A DNA stretch of 64,000 nt from Stromatinia cepivora (GCA_014898415.1 RCTD01000011.1:930001-994000), one strand, 5' to 3'; shown: positions 10,737-22,167, counted from the stretch's first letter. Program-made: numbers and translations. Notes: a model not told the origin generated them from the letters alone.

Positions 10737-12397
10737 TCAATACTGTTTTATCTCCTTAAGATGCCCGCGTAACGCCTTCACGCCACCTCTTCTACTGTCG
10801 GATTGGTCCGACTCCTGCGTTTGAAAGACCAACCTCACAATGTCGACAAATTCATCATCACTCAACAAGCCGTCCGGCGCACTTTCGCGTGAGTTTATTC
10901 GAAATTCACGTGGCAATCCCAAAAGTCTCTCAATTCGCTCGAAAAGGCTGGTAATAATTTGGATGAGAATTGTGGTCTGAAGGTTACCGGATTCTAAAAA
11001 GTCAGCATTTGAATAGATAAGAAAGGATTGTATCTCGTATTGAATTGCGTGGCTTACGTAGTGGGAAGCTACAAAAGCTGAGCCCGGGAAGTGGGCAAAG
11101 AGAAGGATCATCGCTGTCCAAAATCTCTCTCAGAAAGTCATAGATATGGGAAAACAGAACCACATAAAGCCGTAGTAAGTTTATATAACTCGTAAGAATA
11201 AGAAGCAAGGATGCGAATTCAAGCTTAAAACACATTTGCATACCGGAACTCGATAGTGTAGTAGGTGTTGATGACGGAGGGTTATTTGTGGGCGAGGAGG
11301 TATTGCTGTCATCAGTATCGGATAGACTACTTGCATAGCTACTCCGATGGTTTTGATGGCTAGGTCCTGATGTGTTTGATTTGAGATTCGAATTCAAATG
11401 GGGAAACCTGGATGATCGGGAGGAGTTGGCCGAGGGCTGTCTAGACGAGCCTGCTAACAGGCCAAGGGTTTCCAGGAAATCTCGTGTGCTGCTTAAGATG
11501 TCGTCTAATCTTGTTCTCTGGGACTTGGATTCATCAATTGGCTCGACTAGCATCTCTACAATCTTGGTTGGGGTGCCTTTATCAATGTGTGGGAGCAGCG
11601 AAACGAGATCTAGATTAATCTTGGCTAATTCGCTGTATAATAATCTCCTCTGCAATTTTGTCGACAGGAACACTACCATCAATCTGATCCTCGAGACTTT
11701 TGCATATAATATTGCCATCAGATGGCGCAGCCAGAGTGTTGTTGCTGTTCAAATCAATATTGCGTAGACCAGATGTTGAATCAGATGAAGTCATTTGGTG
11801 CGAAGGTATCAATGACAGCCTAGGCTGAGATGCAAGATCCTGTGTGAATGTGGATGCTTGCGACGGACATTTCTCTCTCAAAACACCTGCGTCACCGAAT
11901 AAATCAAATGTTTCATCCACTCCATTTGGAAGTAGGAGGTCGTAAAATGAAGGATGCTCAGCTTCCCAGTGCATATCATTTGAGGCTGAGCCGTCCGCAG
12001 GATATATCGGCATTGCTGAGGACGGCGAAGATGTTTCGAAGACACTCACGGAAGTTGTTTGTTCAAGGGACGTTGGTGGATGTATTGCTTCAGTAACGGC
12101 GGCTGTATCCATCTCGCGAGGGTCTCGAGGGGCAGTTACCGGTGACTGCATTTGAGAATGCGGGGCATTGTATTGCCGCATGCGTACACGCCTCTGTGCT
12201 CTTTCATTTTCCCCTATGCTATTCGTAGGAGCTAAAGCAGTGTCACCTGCGTAGCTACGTACGCGAAAGACAGGACTCGTGCGACATTCAGCATCTGCAC
12301 GGAAGCATCGATCGCATTTTTGTTGATCAGCTTGTTCGCGAAGACAACGTAGTTTCTGACCCCGGCAACGATCACAGGCAAAGTGTCGAGACGACAA
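10737..12397 (-). pseudogene. AflR-type Zn2Cys6 pathway regulator with a frame break
   Basis: From ATG 12397 the protein begins MSSRHFACDRCRGQKLRC and has a complete C-x2-C-x6-C-x9-C-x2-C-x6-C binuclear zinc cluster, the DNA-binding domain of fungal pathway regulators. A Ser/Thr/Pro-rich linker follows. The C-terminal part resembles the AflR regulatory domain (LLYSELAKINLDLVSLLPHI; LEFASLLLILTSYINLLRLY). A well-formed 64-base phase-1 intron (11057-10994, GTAAGC..TTTAG) joins to the last exon, ending at 10737. The first reading frame stops at 11615 and the second is open only below about 11740. No canonical intron links them, and the summed exon length is one base too long, so a single-base frame break lies in about 11620-11740. 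It sits beside the PKS relic and divergently from the P450, as a cluster regulator would. It could still be functional if the break is a sequencing error. Confidence 0.75.
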
Positions 12398-13263
12398 CTC
12401 CAGAAACGTTTATATCCATCTTTCGCACGAAAATACAGACAAATTGTTGTTACTAACAAAGGAGACATTGAGTTGAGATTATGTGATAGCCAAGACGAAC
12501 GTGAGGTGAAAAACGAATGAGATGCAGTTATGCATGCAGTACAAGCGCCGCATACTAGCGTAAACGCCATCTAACAGGGAGTGAATTTTGCGACTAGATC
12601 CGTTGAAGATTCCTGCATACTTTCAACATTTATAGGACACTCATTCTATGTTTAGATAGCTGAATAATCAATTATTTAATGCTAGCATCGAAACACACAT
12701 TGTGGCTAGCAATTATCGTTCATTTCGTCTATACTCGAATACCAAAATCATGCTCGAGGTGTTCGGGTTTGAACTGCACTGTGCACTGTAAAGAATCCCG
12801 GAATCTAGGGATAGCTGGCTATTAGTTCTAAGAAGTGACTATCCTTGCAAACCTGAAGATGTAACAATAATGTGCTGCATTCTTCATAGTGCCATACATA
12901 GCAAGACTATGGCGCTACTCCGGTAGAACTGATATACATGATGCTTCTTAAGCAGGTAGCGGAGTATACCTACTCGTTTGTACACAATGAACATAAACGG
13001 CAGTGTGGCTATCGGTGTGAGCAAACAGCCGCCAACAGTTGTGAGGTTGGGGTTGGCAGGATAATCTATCCGTGTGTTTGCAAATTGTGCGGCGCAGTTG
13101 GGGAGCGCAAATTGCTTACAATCGTATCATCTCGGCCGAGTAATTATATGACCTCTCAGCATTATGTGCCCTCAATCCTCTTGGGTTTCTCTGTGGGTCT
13201 TAGATATATGCAGCAGGCATAAGAAGTATTCCAAGTGCTGGAATTTATAACATCAATGAGGGG
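12398..13263. other. Intergenic, no intact gene
   Basis: Divergent upstream region of the regulator. The palindrome CTCGGCCGAG lies near 13132-13141. The frame of the PTH11-like remnant is open back to a stop at 13201-13203, but no earlier exon of that gene is recognisable. Confidence 0.45.
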
Positions 13264-13762
13264 ATGATTGGCATCAATTCTTGTATCGATTTTGCAATGG
13301 TTGCACTTTCGATATTTATGGTGAAGAAATTGCACATGAATAAAATCTCGAAATGGAAGTTAGGGTTAGTATTTGCTCTAGGTGGCCTGTCAGGAGTTGT
13401 CGGCTTTGTGAAGATCATTGAAGTATATGCGGTACCAGATACAAACGGAAGTAAGACAGTCCGCACCTTTCTATTTTCATTACCAAACTAAAGACTAACT
13501 ATATGCGTGCTTGCCAGAGGAGAACGTTTCCAACGCATTCTGGGACCTCTTTCAAATGGCGACCATCATTTGCTGCTGCGCACCGGCCTACAAGAACATC
13601 ATGCCTAAATCTGGCGGCGGCTGGAGGCGTCTCAGGTCCCAATTCTCATACATTCGCAACAATAGCCAAGGCTCTGGGACAAGCGGGTCGGCAAACAATA
13701 ATCTTCAGCACAAAGAATCAAGTACCTGGCTCAAAGCTCAGAGGGATATTGAAATGGTCTGA
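13264..13762 (+). pseudogene. Truncated PTH11-like rhodopsin-domain protein, C-terminal part only
   Basis: Exons 13264-13450 and 13518-13762 are joined by a 67-base phase-1 intron (GTAAGA..GCCAG), giving 143 aa. The first exon has the late transmembrane helices of fungal rhodopsin-domain (PTH11-like) membrane proteins: INSCIDFAMVALSIFMVKKL, then KLGLVFALGGLSGVVGFVKI. The second has a further hydrophobic helix (FWDLFQMATIICCCAPAYK) and a cytoplasmic tail. The family normally has seven helices and 350-450 residues, so about the first four or five helices are missing. The text upstream to 13204 is open but adds only about 20 residues. An unseen upstream exon is possible; a 5'-truncated remnant fits better with the decayed neighbours. 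Confidence 0.65.
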
Positions 13763-14648
13763 TTACCCTTGGAAGCGTGAAACGTTGAAATTACAGCGGA
13801 GGAATAGCTAGTGGAATATGCAATGGAGGTTTTCTTCAAGAGTTGACTACAAATACGTTCAAGTCTATATTAGCAAATTAAAGCCCTCACTTATTGTAGT
13901 AGAGCATCTATTTTTGGTGACTGAAGTCCTCTTCTACCTATATTGTTAAATTCACAGCTTATTATGAACACACAACCTCTTGAAAATGTTCTCAACTTGG
14001 CGTGACATGCTAGCTGTAACAAATCACATTGGATTTTCACGCACGAACGGAGATGATAACTTAATGAAGAAATAACGTTTTAATAATGCGACAGTTTCGT
14101 TTTTAGGCCAAGGTCGAATTTAATATGTATCGAAGTACTTCCAGAGGCTTACGCTCTGAGTCCTACAAATGCTGACCCGAGCCCTTGGGAAGCCTGTGAG
14201 TTATGTTGTGCATTAGCGATGCTATTCTGTAACGGCGATCAGAGTTCCGAAAAATATTACCAGATGTAGTAATTTGACACCGAACAAAGAGTGACATTCG
14301 GTTTCGGCGTCGGGAGCCGAATTATGGATCACACATTGGGTGTGACTATTGCCGAAAATAGTCAGGCTTCTTACACAACCTCAGAATGCGGTCTTGCGGC
14401 AAGAGCAATAATAGATGATTAATAATGAAAAGCAAATGTAAAGCCGATGGGGTTCTAGGATTTCGCCATCATTTTTGTCATTCGTGAACTCACGAGTGGC
14501 AATTTGGAGAGAAGGAGGCCCGGTCTTTCATTCTACCTTGTCTTGATGAAGATACTACCTTTGCATTATTAGCAGCAATCTTTCACAGACCTTACGAACA
14601 ATAACAGCTCATCCGCTCTTGCACTGCTAAACCAATTGCAATTGAGCT
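13763..14648. promoter_or_regulatory. Region upstream of the P450 relic
   Basis: No ORF with coding character. Contains a symmetric GC-rich site at 14299-14321 (annotated separately) and a degenerate tRNA-D-arm-like stretch near 14610-14660 that does not fold into a whole tRNA. Confidence 0.4.
14310..14320. promoter_or_regulatory. TCG-N5-CGA site, candidate AflR-type operator
   Basis: The sequence TCGGGAGCCGA has the TCG-N5-CGA core recognised by AflR-type Zn2Cys6 proteins. It is nested within larger inverted arms ATTCGG (14297-14302) and CCGAAT (14317-14322). It lies about 330 bases before the P450 start. The link to the neighbouring regulator is inference. Confidence 0.35.
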
Positions 14649-16537
14649 ATGGCGATCCCTAGCTACTTAGCAAATATTTCTCGTGCAGATTTGGTGGTAT
14701 GGCTCCCAGTGGCTGTGGGGACTGTACGTTGCTTCTACCATCTGCTATAAGCTGCCATGACCTACTAATAGACCATTAGCCCCTCTTTTATTCGCTTATT
14801 CGCTGCATCTATAATCTATACTTCCATCCACTTTCCAAATATCCAGGTCCCAAGCTAGCGGCGGTCTCCAATGTCTGGTACGCATATAACTGGTAAGTTA
14901 TTGACATACTTCGCGGCAGGCTGGCGTTAAGAGTTCATTTAACGAATTCAGGTTCACGGGAAAATGGCCATGGAAAATCGAAGAGGTATTGAAGCGTTAT
15001 GGTGAGAGGAGCAAATTCCCACGTTCTTCTATTTGATCAGTCCATTAATTGTCTGTAGGCGATATTGTTCGTATAGCCCCGAATGAACTTGTCTTTCTCA
15101 CGCCACAGGCAGGAAAAGGTGAACACGAACGATTCTGATGGCGATCGCTAGCAGCTAGCTAATAGAGTATGTTCAGATATTCACGCAACGCATGTCAAGA
15201 ATCTTGAAACATTCGTGAAAACGAACTTCGAAGATCTTGGAGAGGATGGTGGAATTTCGTTCGAGATTGATCCGGTCAAGCATCGCGAGGTAGCCAAAAA
15301 ACTTACTCCTGCATTTAGCACCAGAAATACTAAGGCTAAGGAAGTGGTTCTGCATAAATATGTTGACTCCTTTGTTGAAAAGATGAAAGCCATTGGAGGA
15401 AAGAAGGAAATTGAGCTGCGCCAGTGGGTGGACTGGTTGACTATGGATATCTCTGCGGATATGACATATAACCGCTAAATGAACTAGATGAAAGATGGTA
15501 CACAGTCCTTGTCTCCTTCAAATTCCACTGTATTCGTATGCTGATCTTGAATAGAGAAAAGCTCTCTTCTATTGGATGCCGTAATTAAGGTCAATCTGTT
15601 CTTGACGATCCAGGCAGTGTCCAAAAAGTTCCCTCTACTCAGTCCGCTTATGTACTTATTCATTCCCCCGTCTGTCTGGCTCACCATGCCACGGGTCTTA
15701 AAAATCAACAGCCAAGAAGTCCAATCACGTATCGAGCGCAGAGGGCGAACGGAACATCTAGATTACTTCGACCAACTCATTCCTGGAGATGCGCCCGCCC
15801 CCAAGGACAAGAAGCAAATAAGCCACTTGGAGCAAATAGCAGGTCAAATGCTAGTGGCAGGTTGGGAACCAATTTCAAACCAGTTCTACTCGTCGATTTT
15901 CTTCCTCCGTGAAGAGCCGAATGCCTATCAATCGCTTGTTAATGAAATCAGAAGCGAATTCAAATCTTATAGTGAAATCACTCCCGATACAGTTGCGAGT
16001 ATGAAGTATCTACATGCTTGTTTGCAGGAGACTTTCCGTATTCATCAAAATACATCAGATGGCCTGCCGCGCATGAGCCCCGGCGCCATCGTCGATGGCA
16101 ACTACATTCCGCGTGGGGTAAGCAGCTCTTAACTCACAACTATAGCCGATCTCTCACTTACCAATTATTTATAGGTCATTTGCCAAATTAGTCATTTCGC
16201 CGCAGCACGGAATCCACGCTACTTTGCAGACCCACTTGAGTATCGGCCACAGCGTTGGCTTCCTTCGGATCACCCGGGGTACGATCTTAAATACCAAAAT
16301 GATGATCCTTAGGCTTTCTTACCTTTTAATCAGGGCCTTAGGATGTGCCCAAGCTCCGCAATTGCATGGGCTCAGACTAAGCTATATCTCGCGAAGGTTT
16401 TGTGGACGTTCGATATAGAAGTGGTGCCAGGTCAAGATATATCCTTTGATCGAGACTTTTCTATTGATACGATGTGGAATAAACCAGAGTTTTGGGTGAA
16501 GTTTGTACCAGTGGCAAGGAGTGAAGACGACCTATGA
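14649..16537 (+). pseudogene. Cytochrome P450 monooxygenase with three nonsense codons
   Basis: Seven exons: 14649-14723, 14780-14892, 14952-15001, 15059-15118, 15177-15497, 15555-16117 and 16175-16537, with introns of 56-59 bases. Their sum is 515 codons, normal for a fungal microsomal P450, and no frame break is needed. Seen motifs: N-terminal membrane segment; proline-rich hinge [18 protein letters not shown]-helix AGQMLVAGWEPI (usual AGxET altered); K-helix ETFR (ExxR); YRPQRW (PERF region); heme loop FNQGLRMCPSS with the Cys ligand but Ser for the usual last Gly. In-frame stops: TAA 15476-15478, TAG 15485-15487 and TAG 16310-16312. The first two, and possibly the third, are what CAA or CAG would become by a CA-to-TA change, the RIP signature. 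Substrate unknown; a tailoring oxidase of the dead polyketide pathway. Confidence 0.88.
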
Positions 16538-16839
16538 CTGTAGCACCACAACTAGAATTTAGTCACAAGAATTCGTATATCTCGCATCGAGAACATTACA
16601 AAATGACCTTGCGCTCAAAACATAACTATACCTTTTACATAAGTATTCTGCGTGCATACGTCGGATTTCATATTTTTTTTGGTTCCGACAAGCCCACGCC
16701 TCTGTCAGTACTGGGTCCGATAGAAATGTCCGACTCTGATCTTAGTCTTAACTGGCGTGACTAGTGATATATGTTTAGAAGTATGCTTGCTGCTCTCTTC
16801 TCACTAGTATTCAAGTATTCCACTGTCAAGTACTTCAAT

Positions 16840-17936
16840 ATGGTACCAACGGAATCCTATGTCTCAACCTTACCGTCGTCACAGCAGGCAATTGTACAAG
16901 ATGCAAGTGGGAAAGCCAAGTTTGCTGAAGATGTACCAGTACCGCCCCTTCTTCCCGGAACTATACTCGTCAAAACAATTGCTGTTGCTATACAACTATG
17001 TGATTATAACATGGGCAGAATGTGCCCCAGCGAAAATGCCGTGGTTGGGACTTGACTTCTCTGGTACGATTGTGAGCATACATGCCGACACAGAGACATC
17101 ACCTCAACTTGGCGATCTCGTCTGCGGGCTTGTATACGGCTCCAACACGATACGACGGTCAAAATGATTCCTTTGCTTAATATCTTCACGCACCTGCCAT
17201 CTAGTTCTTCTTGTACCACCGGGATTCCCGCCAGAACAAGCTGCCACGTTGGGCACCGCGCTTGCGACCAATTGTCTAGCTCTTTGGGACACACTACGTC
17301 TCACAGCATCTCCAGATTCCATTGCATTGAAGCCCTTTCCGGTACTTGTGTATAGAGGTAGCACAACTGCTGGCACTGAGGCGATTCAGCTCTTGCGTCT
17401 TTCTGGATTGGAACCGATTACAACGTGCTCGCCTCATAACACAGATCTGGTACATAGCCATGGTGCTACCGCTGTGTTTGACTATACGGCATCAAGAACT
17501 ATACCTGCCATTCGCGAACTTACTGGTGGACGGCTTGACCATGCTTTAGACTGTATCGTTGATCCTGATTCGGTAGCCTGCTCCCGTACGGCAATCGGAC
17601 GCGTTGGGGGGACGATTCGCAGGGTTGGTGCAATCCCCTGACGAAGTGCGTGCACCTGTAGCACAGCGCCGTGCTGTCAAGGCTGAGTTTTTTCTGGAGT
17701 TGGGGGCCTTTGGAAAGAAAGTCGAGTTGCCGGGGGAATATGGCCGCCCGGCTAGTGAGGAGCGACACCAGATAGTGGTGCGCTACTTTCGTATGTTCCA
17801 GCGCTTGCTGGACGATGGCAAACTAAGGCCTCACCCGCTGCAGGTAATTCCGGGAGGTTTCACTGCAATTCTGGATGGCATTCAATTCTTGCAAAAAGGG
17901 GTGGTTTCAGGAAAGAAATTAGTGGTACTTGTTTGA
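16840..17936 (+). pseudogene. Trans-acting enoyl reductase-like (zinc-less MDR) gene with frame breaks
   Basis: Start ATG 16840, stop 17934-17936; the 1,097-base span fits a single-exon enoyl reductase of about 365 aa. Pieces read in successive frames: QQAIVQDASGKAKFAEDVPV and CDYNMGRMCPSENAVVG, then DFSGTIVSI and GDLVCGLVYGSN, then ATLGTALATNCLALWDTL, GATAVFDYTA and GRLDHALDCIVDPDS. The last piece is GGRFAGLVQSPDEV to GKKLVVLV. This is the layout of quinone-oxidoreductase-like proteins that act in trans with HR-PKSs (LovC type). Breaks: TGA/frame change at 17049-17055, extra base near 17151, TAA 17178-17180, frame change near 17205, and a G6 run at 17606-17611. It would have reduced enoyl intermediates for the adjacent PKS. 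Confidence 0.85.
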
Positions 17937-18529
17937 ATCCCTAAGGTCCAGGTAGAAGTTCAAACCAATTCAATAGCATGGCGAAAATACTGAGTCTCGC
18001 ATATTGAATGCAACTTAGATAGTAAGGGCCAAAACAAAAAACGATTTCACTCTAATAGTTTAATAAATTATGATTCGCCTTCAATGAGTTCCTATTTTGC
18101 AATTGATTCTGACACCATCTGATTGATGGCAATAAGCACCAGGGCGGTGAAGATATTTTCGCAAGACATCACGTGCAGGTAGATTAGCACTTCAAACTTT
18201 TCCAAACTCCTTTGTCAAATAAAATAATAGCTACAATCAAACAACCATGCTACGTAGATTTCCTGCATTTTAAATCAACCGTATGGAAAGAAAAGACGTG
18301 AAATATGCTTGCCACGAATACCAACAGAAGTGAATCAACTCGCAGTCAATTTACTCAATTAGGTATTCGGAATTCGGAATTCCGAAATGCAGTCAGTGTC
18401 AGAGGTGCGGTCCAGAGGACTCTGACTCTCGAAATCTACCTACCCAGATACTTTCATCGTGTCCCAATATCTTAGTAACAAACAGAGAAAGACATCAAAT
18501 CTCTATTCATCTTTCTGAAGTTGCGGACA
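17937..18529. promoter_or_regulatory. Upstream region of the transporter relic with CGG palindrome
   Basis: No ORF. At 18373-18386 TTCGGAATTCCGAA is a 14-base perfect palindrome (CGG-N4-CCG) with an extra direct half-site ATTCGGA just before it. Such paired CGG triplets are typical Zn2Cys6 targets. It lies about 145 bases before the ATG at 18530. Confidence 0.4.
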
Positions 18530-20303
18530 ATGATCGCTGGTGGTGGTTCTGTGGACGTCGCAACGACGTTACCAGCCCAGAATGCCGCAACTGCCGAAGA
18601 CAAAATTCCTGTAGAGATATTGCCTTCGAGAGATGAAACTTTCCCTCCCCCTCCTTCTTCCCCAGCCCAGCTACCGCTTCTGGTGCATTATTATCGGCCT
18701 CGGTATCACCAACCTCCTCGGCGCTCTCGAAAACACAGTCGTGTCGACCGCCGCGCCTGTAATCTTATCCGATCTGCAGATGGGCCAGAACTTCATCTGG
18801 ATAGCCAATGCTTTCTTCGTTTGTAGTGCAGCCTTCCAGCCTCTATTTGGGCAGTTGTGCAATGTATTTGGAAGACGATGGATCACCATCTTTATTGTCG
18901 CCATCTTTATACTTGGGAGTGGAATATGCGGTGGTGCCAGTAGCGGTAGCATGTTGATTACCGGTCGAGCGGTGCAGGGCATGGGGAGTGGAGGCATTAT
19001 TATGGTGATTGGTTAGTGGTATTCTTCTCCCAGTTTACCAACGTAGACATAGCCATCGACTAATGTACAGGTAGATATTATCGTCTCGGATTTAGTCCCC
19101 CTTCGCCAACGCGGAAACTACATGGCGGTGATCCTAGCCATCTATGGAATCGGCGTATCGTTAGGTCCCTTCATTGGCGGCGCCATCTTCTACTCAACTA
19201 CATGGCGCTGGGTCTTTTATCTCAATCTTCCCATCGGCGGAACGTCACTCGTAGTACTATACCTATTCCTCCACGTCAAATACAACAAAGATATGACTTT
19301 CACCCAGAAACTACAACGAATCGATGTGGTAGGCAACTGGTTTCTCATGGCTGGTACTGTGGCAATCCTCTATGCACTATCCATTTCAAATCCTTGGTCA
19401 TCTTAGCACAAACTAGTACCTCTGATTCTTAGTTTTCTATCCCTCTTCATATTCGCAGTATACGAAGCTTCGGACATTCCTTCCGAACCCGTGATGCCAG
19501 CCAGACTTTTCACAAATCGCACATCAGTCATCGTATCCATCAATACCTTTCTCAATTCCGCGCTCCTGTTCTGGGTAATGTTTTTTCTGCCCGTGTATTT
19601 CCAAGCAGTGGCGCTTTACTCTCCCCGCCGCACAGGCGTCGCTCTCCTTCCATATTCCCTCGTGGGAATCCCCGGCGCAGCCATCTCCGCTATGGCTTTA
19701 AGTCGTTGGGGTAGATTCCGACCTTTACATTTCGCTGGTTTTGCATTATTCGCTATCTCATTAGGTCTCTTCTCACTACAGCGAGAAAACACATCGACGG
19801 CCGAGTGGGCTATCTATCAATGTTTATTTGCTTTAGGAGCTGGTATAGTGCTCAATACACTATTACCTGCATTTCAAGCACCGGCTTCAGAAGCTGATCA
19901 AGCGGCTGCTACGGCCACTTGGTGTTTTGTGAGGACTTTCAGTTATGTATGGGGCGTTGCCATTCCTGCGGCTATCTTTAGTAGTCGTGTTGCGGCGTTG
20001 AGATGGCGGATATCTGATGAGGGATTGAGACATCAATTGGGGAGTGGGAGTGCATATCAATTGGCAGCTGCTCATTTTATTGAACAGTATCCATTAGAAG
20101 TGCAAGGGCAAATTCGCGCTGTCCATCGAGATGCATTACAACGTGTGTGGCAAATAGCTGTTATCTTTGCTGGCCTAGCCTGCATCCTAGTTTTGCTAGA
20201 AAAGGAGATACCGCTGAGGACAGTTCTGGAAACAGAATATGGATTGAAGGAGCCTACAAATAATTCTCGAGAAAACAATGATATTGATGGCCGTGAAGAT
20301 TGA
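18530..20303 (+). pseudogene. DHA2-type MFS transporter with one nonsense codon and an N-terminal frame break
   Basis: Exons 18530-19011 and 19075-20303 with a 63-base intron (GTTAGT..GGTAG, phase 1). The body is a 14-helix drug:H+ antiporter: GALENTVVSTAAPVILSDL (motif C/D1 region), FGQLCNVFGRRW (motif A), GRAVQGMGSGGIIM, DIIVSDLVPLRQRGNYM, YGIGVSLGPFIGGAIF, TWRWVFYLNLPIG, then helices 8-14. The frame from ATG 18530 runs into a different frame from the first helix near 18655-18672. A start at ATG 18633 would avoid that break at the cost of a shorter tail. TAG at 19404-19406 stops translation after PWSS, where relatives often have Trp; both sides stay in the same frame. TGG to TAG fits RIP on the other strand. 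It was probably the exporter of the cluster product. Confidence 0.87.
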
Positions 20304-21700
20304 TAATGCCGCGACGCTTGTCGTATTCTTGTTTTTTTCATCTATATCTCCTCAAGGCCGTGCGATCTTAAATCGAATCAAACGAAAATCTCCATAATTT
20401 ATTGTCCATTCTAATCAAATATTCATGGTTTATCATTCAGATAAAAATAAATTCATATTTTCATAAGTTAAGTCAATTACCACCCTATTTTTCGCTATTG
20501 GAGTGAGTATATCATCAATTGACTTCCATTTGTATTTACAATCACTTGTATCTCAAAGCATTGGGGTGATATACATCAACTCGCAGTTAAGTCCAATTGA
20601 ACCCACTAGTACCAAAATCAGCGGAGCTAATAATCCCACCGATAAGTCGACCGTCAACATGCCGAATCTCTCCAAACAACAAAATTTTGTGTGACTGAAA
20701 TGAAGGAGCATTCTAGCCCTTCTGTTCCAGCTTGTACAAAGTCATTGCCTCCAAGCCAGCCACCAAAACCTAAACTTTTCAAGAAGTTGCCTGATATCTC
20801 TTGGGAAGTCGAATCTTCACTTGAACAAAATGAGCATCCTCCTACCTCCTGCTAGCAATCAATCCAAATGAACCGTTAAAACTGCTTATTACAGCTAGTC
20901 CACCTTCTGCCAACTAAAATAACATCCAAAAGCATAAAAGCAACGACAGAAAAGCCATGGAGAACCCCTCACATAGTTCCTGCGCACCAACCTTTATCTC
21001 CACCAGAATTCCATCCACAGAGAAAGCCACGGTTTTTCCGTGTGATCATTGATTTCATCGTTGTGGTTTGATGTATCCCATGACATATAGCCTTGCTGCT
21101 GCACTGCCAGCGAGATCTGATCATAAGTTCGGTCCTGTCACGGGTTCACTACCCGTTCCTAGCTAGTCTGTATGGATGCCTCAGGCATCCATTTCCCATA
21201 CAAGTCGGCGCTCTTCCTAGCACCTTCTTCCCTCCTACGTAGAATATCATCGTATTACCTAAGGCCCCTACCAGTGCCGTGATAGGTCCGAGCAATTGGA
21301 AATGATTAGACGAGCGAATAAGGAGCTGTGAGATCTGATCACGTTGATTCCTATAGCGCTTTTCGTTGTTTACCTACTTACTGATTGAGAATTGATCGAC
21401 TGAAAGAAAAATCGCCAGGCCAAAGTTTCCTTCAAAATATACACGAGGTTGATCTTTTCGGAATAAGCCATATGGAAGTTCTTCGCTTATATGCAGGTCC
21501 CCATTATTCGTCTACTGCAAGACGAGAACGAACGAAGATTTGTTCCAAAAAACCTTTCCTTATCATAGCTAAGCCACTAAGCATTATTTAAAGTTCAGCT
21601 ACTCGTGCGGCCAGAAAATATAAAACACTCCATTTATATATAGGTCATTAATATTCCAACGTCAAATACTTCCATATAATAACCTCGCAAAGATCACCAC
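20304..21700. other. Intergenic with possible gene debris
   Basis: A 54-codon ORF from about 20700 to 20857 (MKEHSSPSVPACTKSLPPSQ..) and following open stretches to about 21060 (ending RFFRVIIDFIVVV) look like low-complexity or decayed coding text but match no family I recognise. Two perfect short hairpins lie at 21140-21156 (ACGGGT/ACCCGT) and 21173-21191 (TGGATGCC-TCA-GGCATCCA). Confidence 0.35.
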
Positions 21701-22167
21701 TTAAATTAATATATAGAGTATTTATAATCGAGATCAAAATGATAGAGTGATAGACTTTTATTTATAAATTTTTAAAAAAATTGAAATTATTCAGGGATAT
21801 ATTAATTTGCTTTTTATAGAATACTTTTAATAATTATAAATTTATATAATATTTTTGTTAAATAAATTCTTTTGATTTGATAAAAAAAATTTATTATCGA
21901 TGAATTTATATTTTGTGGATAGGTTTAAAAAAAGTTATTTATAAATATTAAAATAGATTATATAATATAGATTATATTATTAAAGTATTTTTAATAAATA
22001 AAATAAAAAAATTGTATTTTAAAAAGAAAATACTAAAAAATATAAAAAGAGAAATATTATATAATTAAATTTTATAATTATTATTCTTTTTTAAATAAGA
22101 AATACCTTTTAAGTTTATCTTTAAATGAAAAGTATAAATATTTTATAAATTTATTTATACCATCCTC

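Noticed and set aside
14605..14660. tRNA-like stretch on the minus strand (TAGCTCAATTG..GGTTTAGC)
   Set aside because: No matching acceptor stem, anticodon arm or T-loop could be built; the resemblance is limited to a D-arm-like piece.
15498..15554. Using a different intron to skip the P450 stops at 15476 and 15485
   Set aside because: No donor lies upstream of the stops in a usable position, and the annotated GTACAC..AATAG intron keeps the P450 frame.
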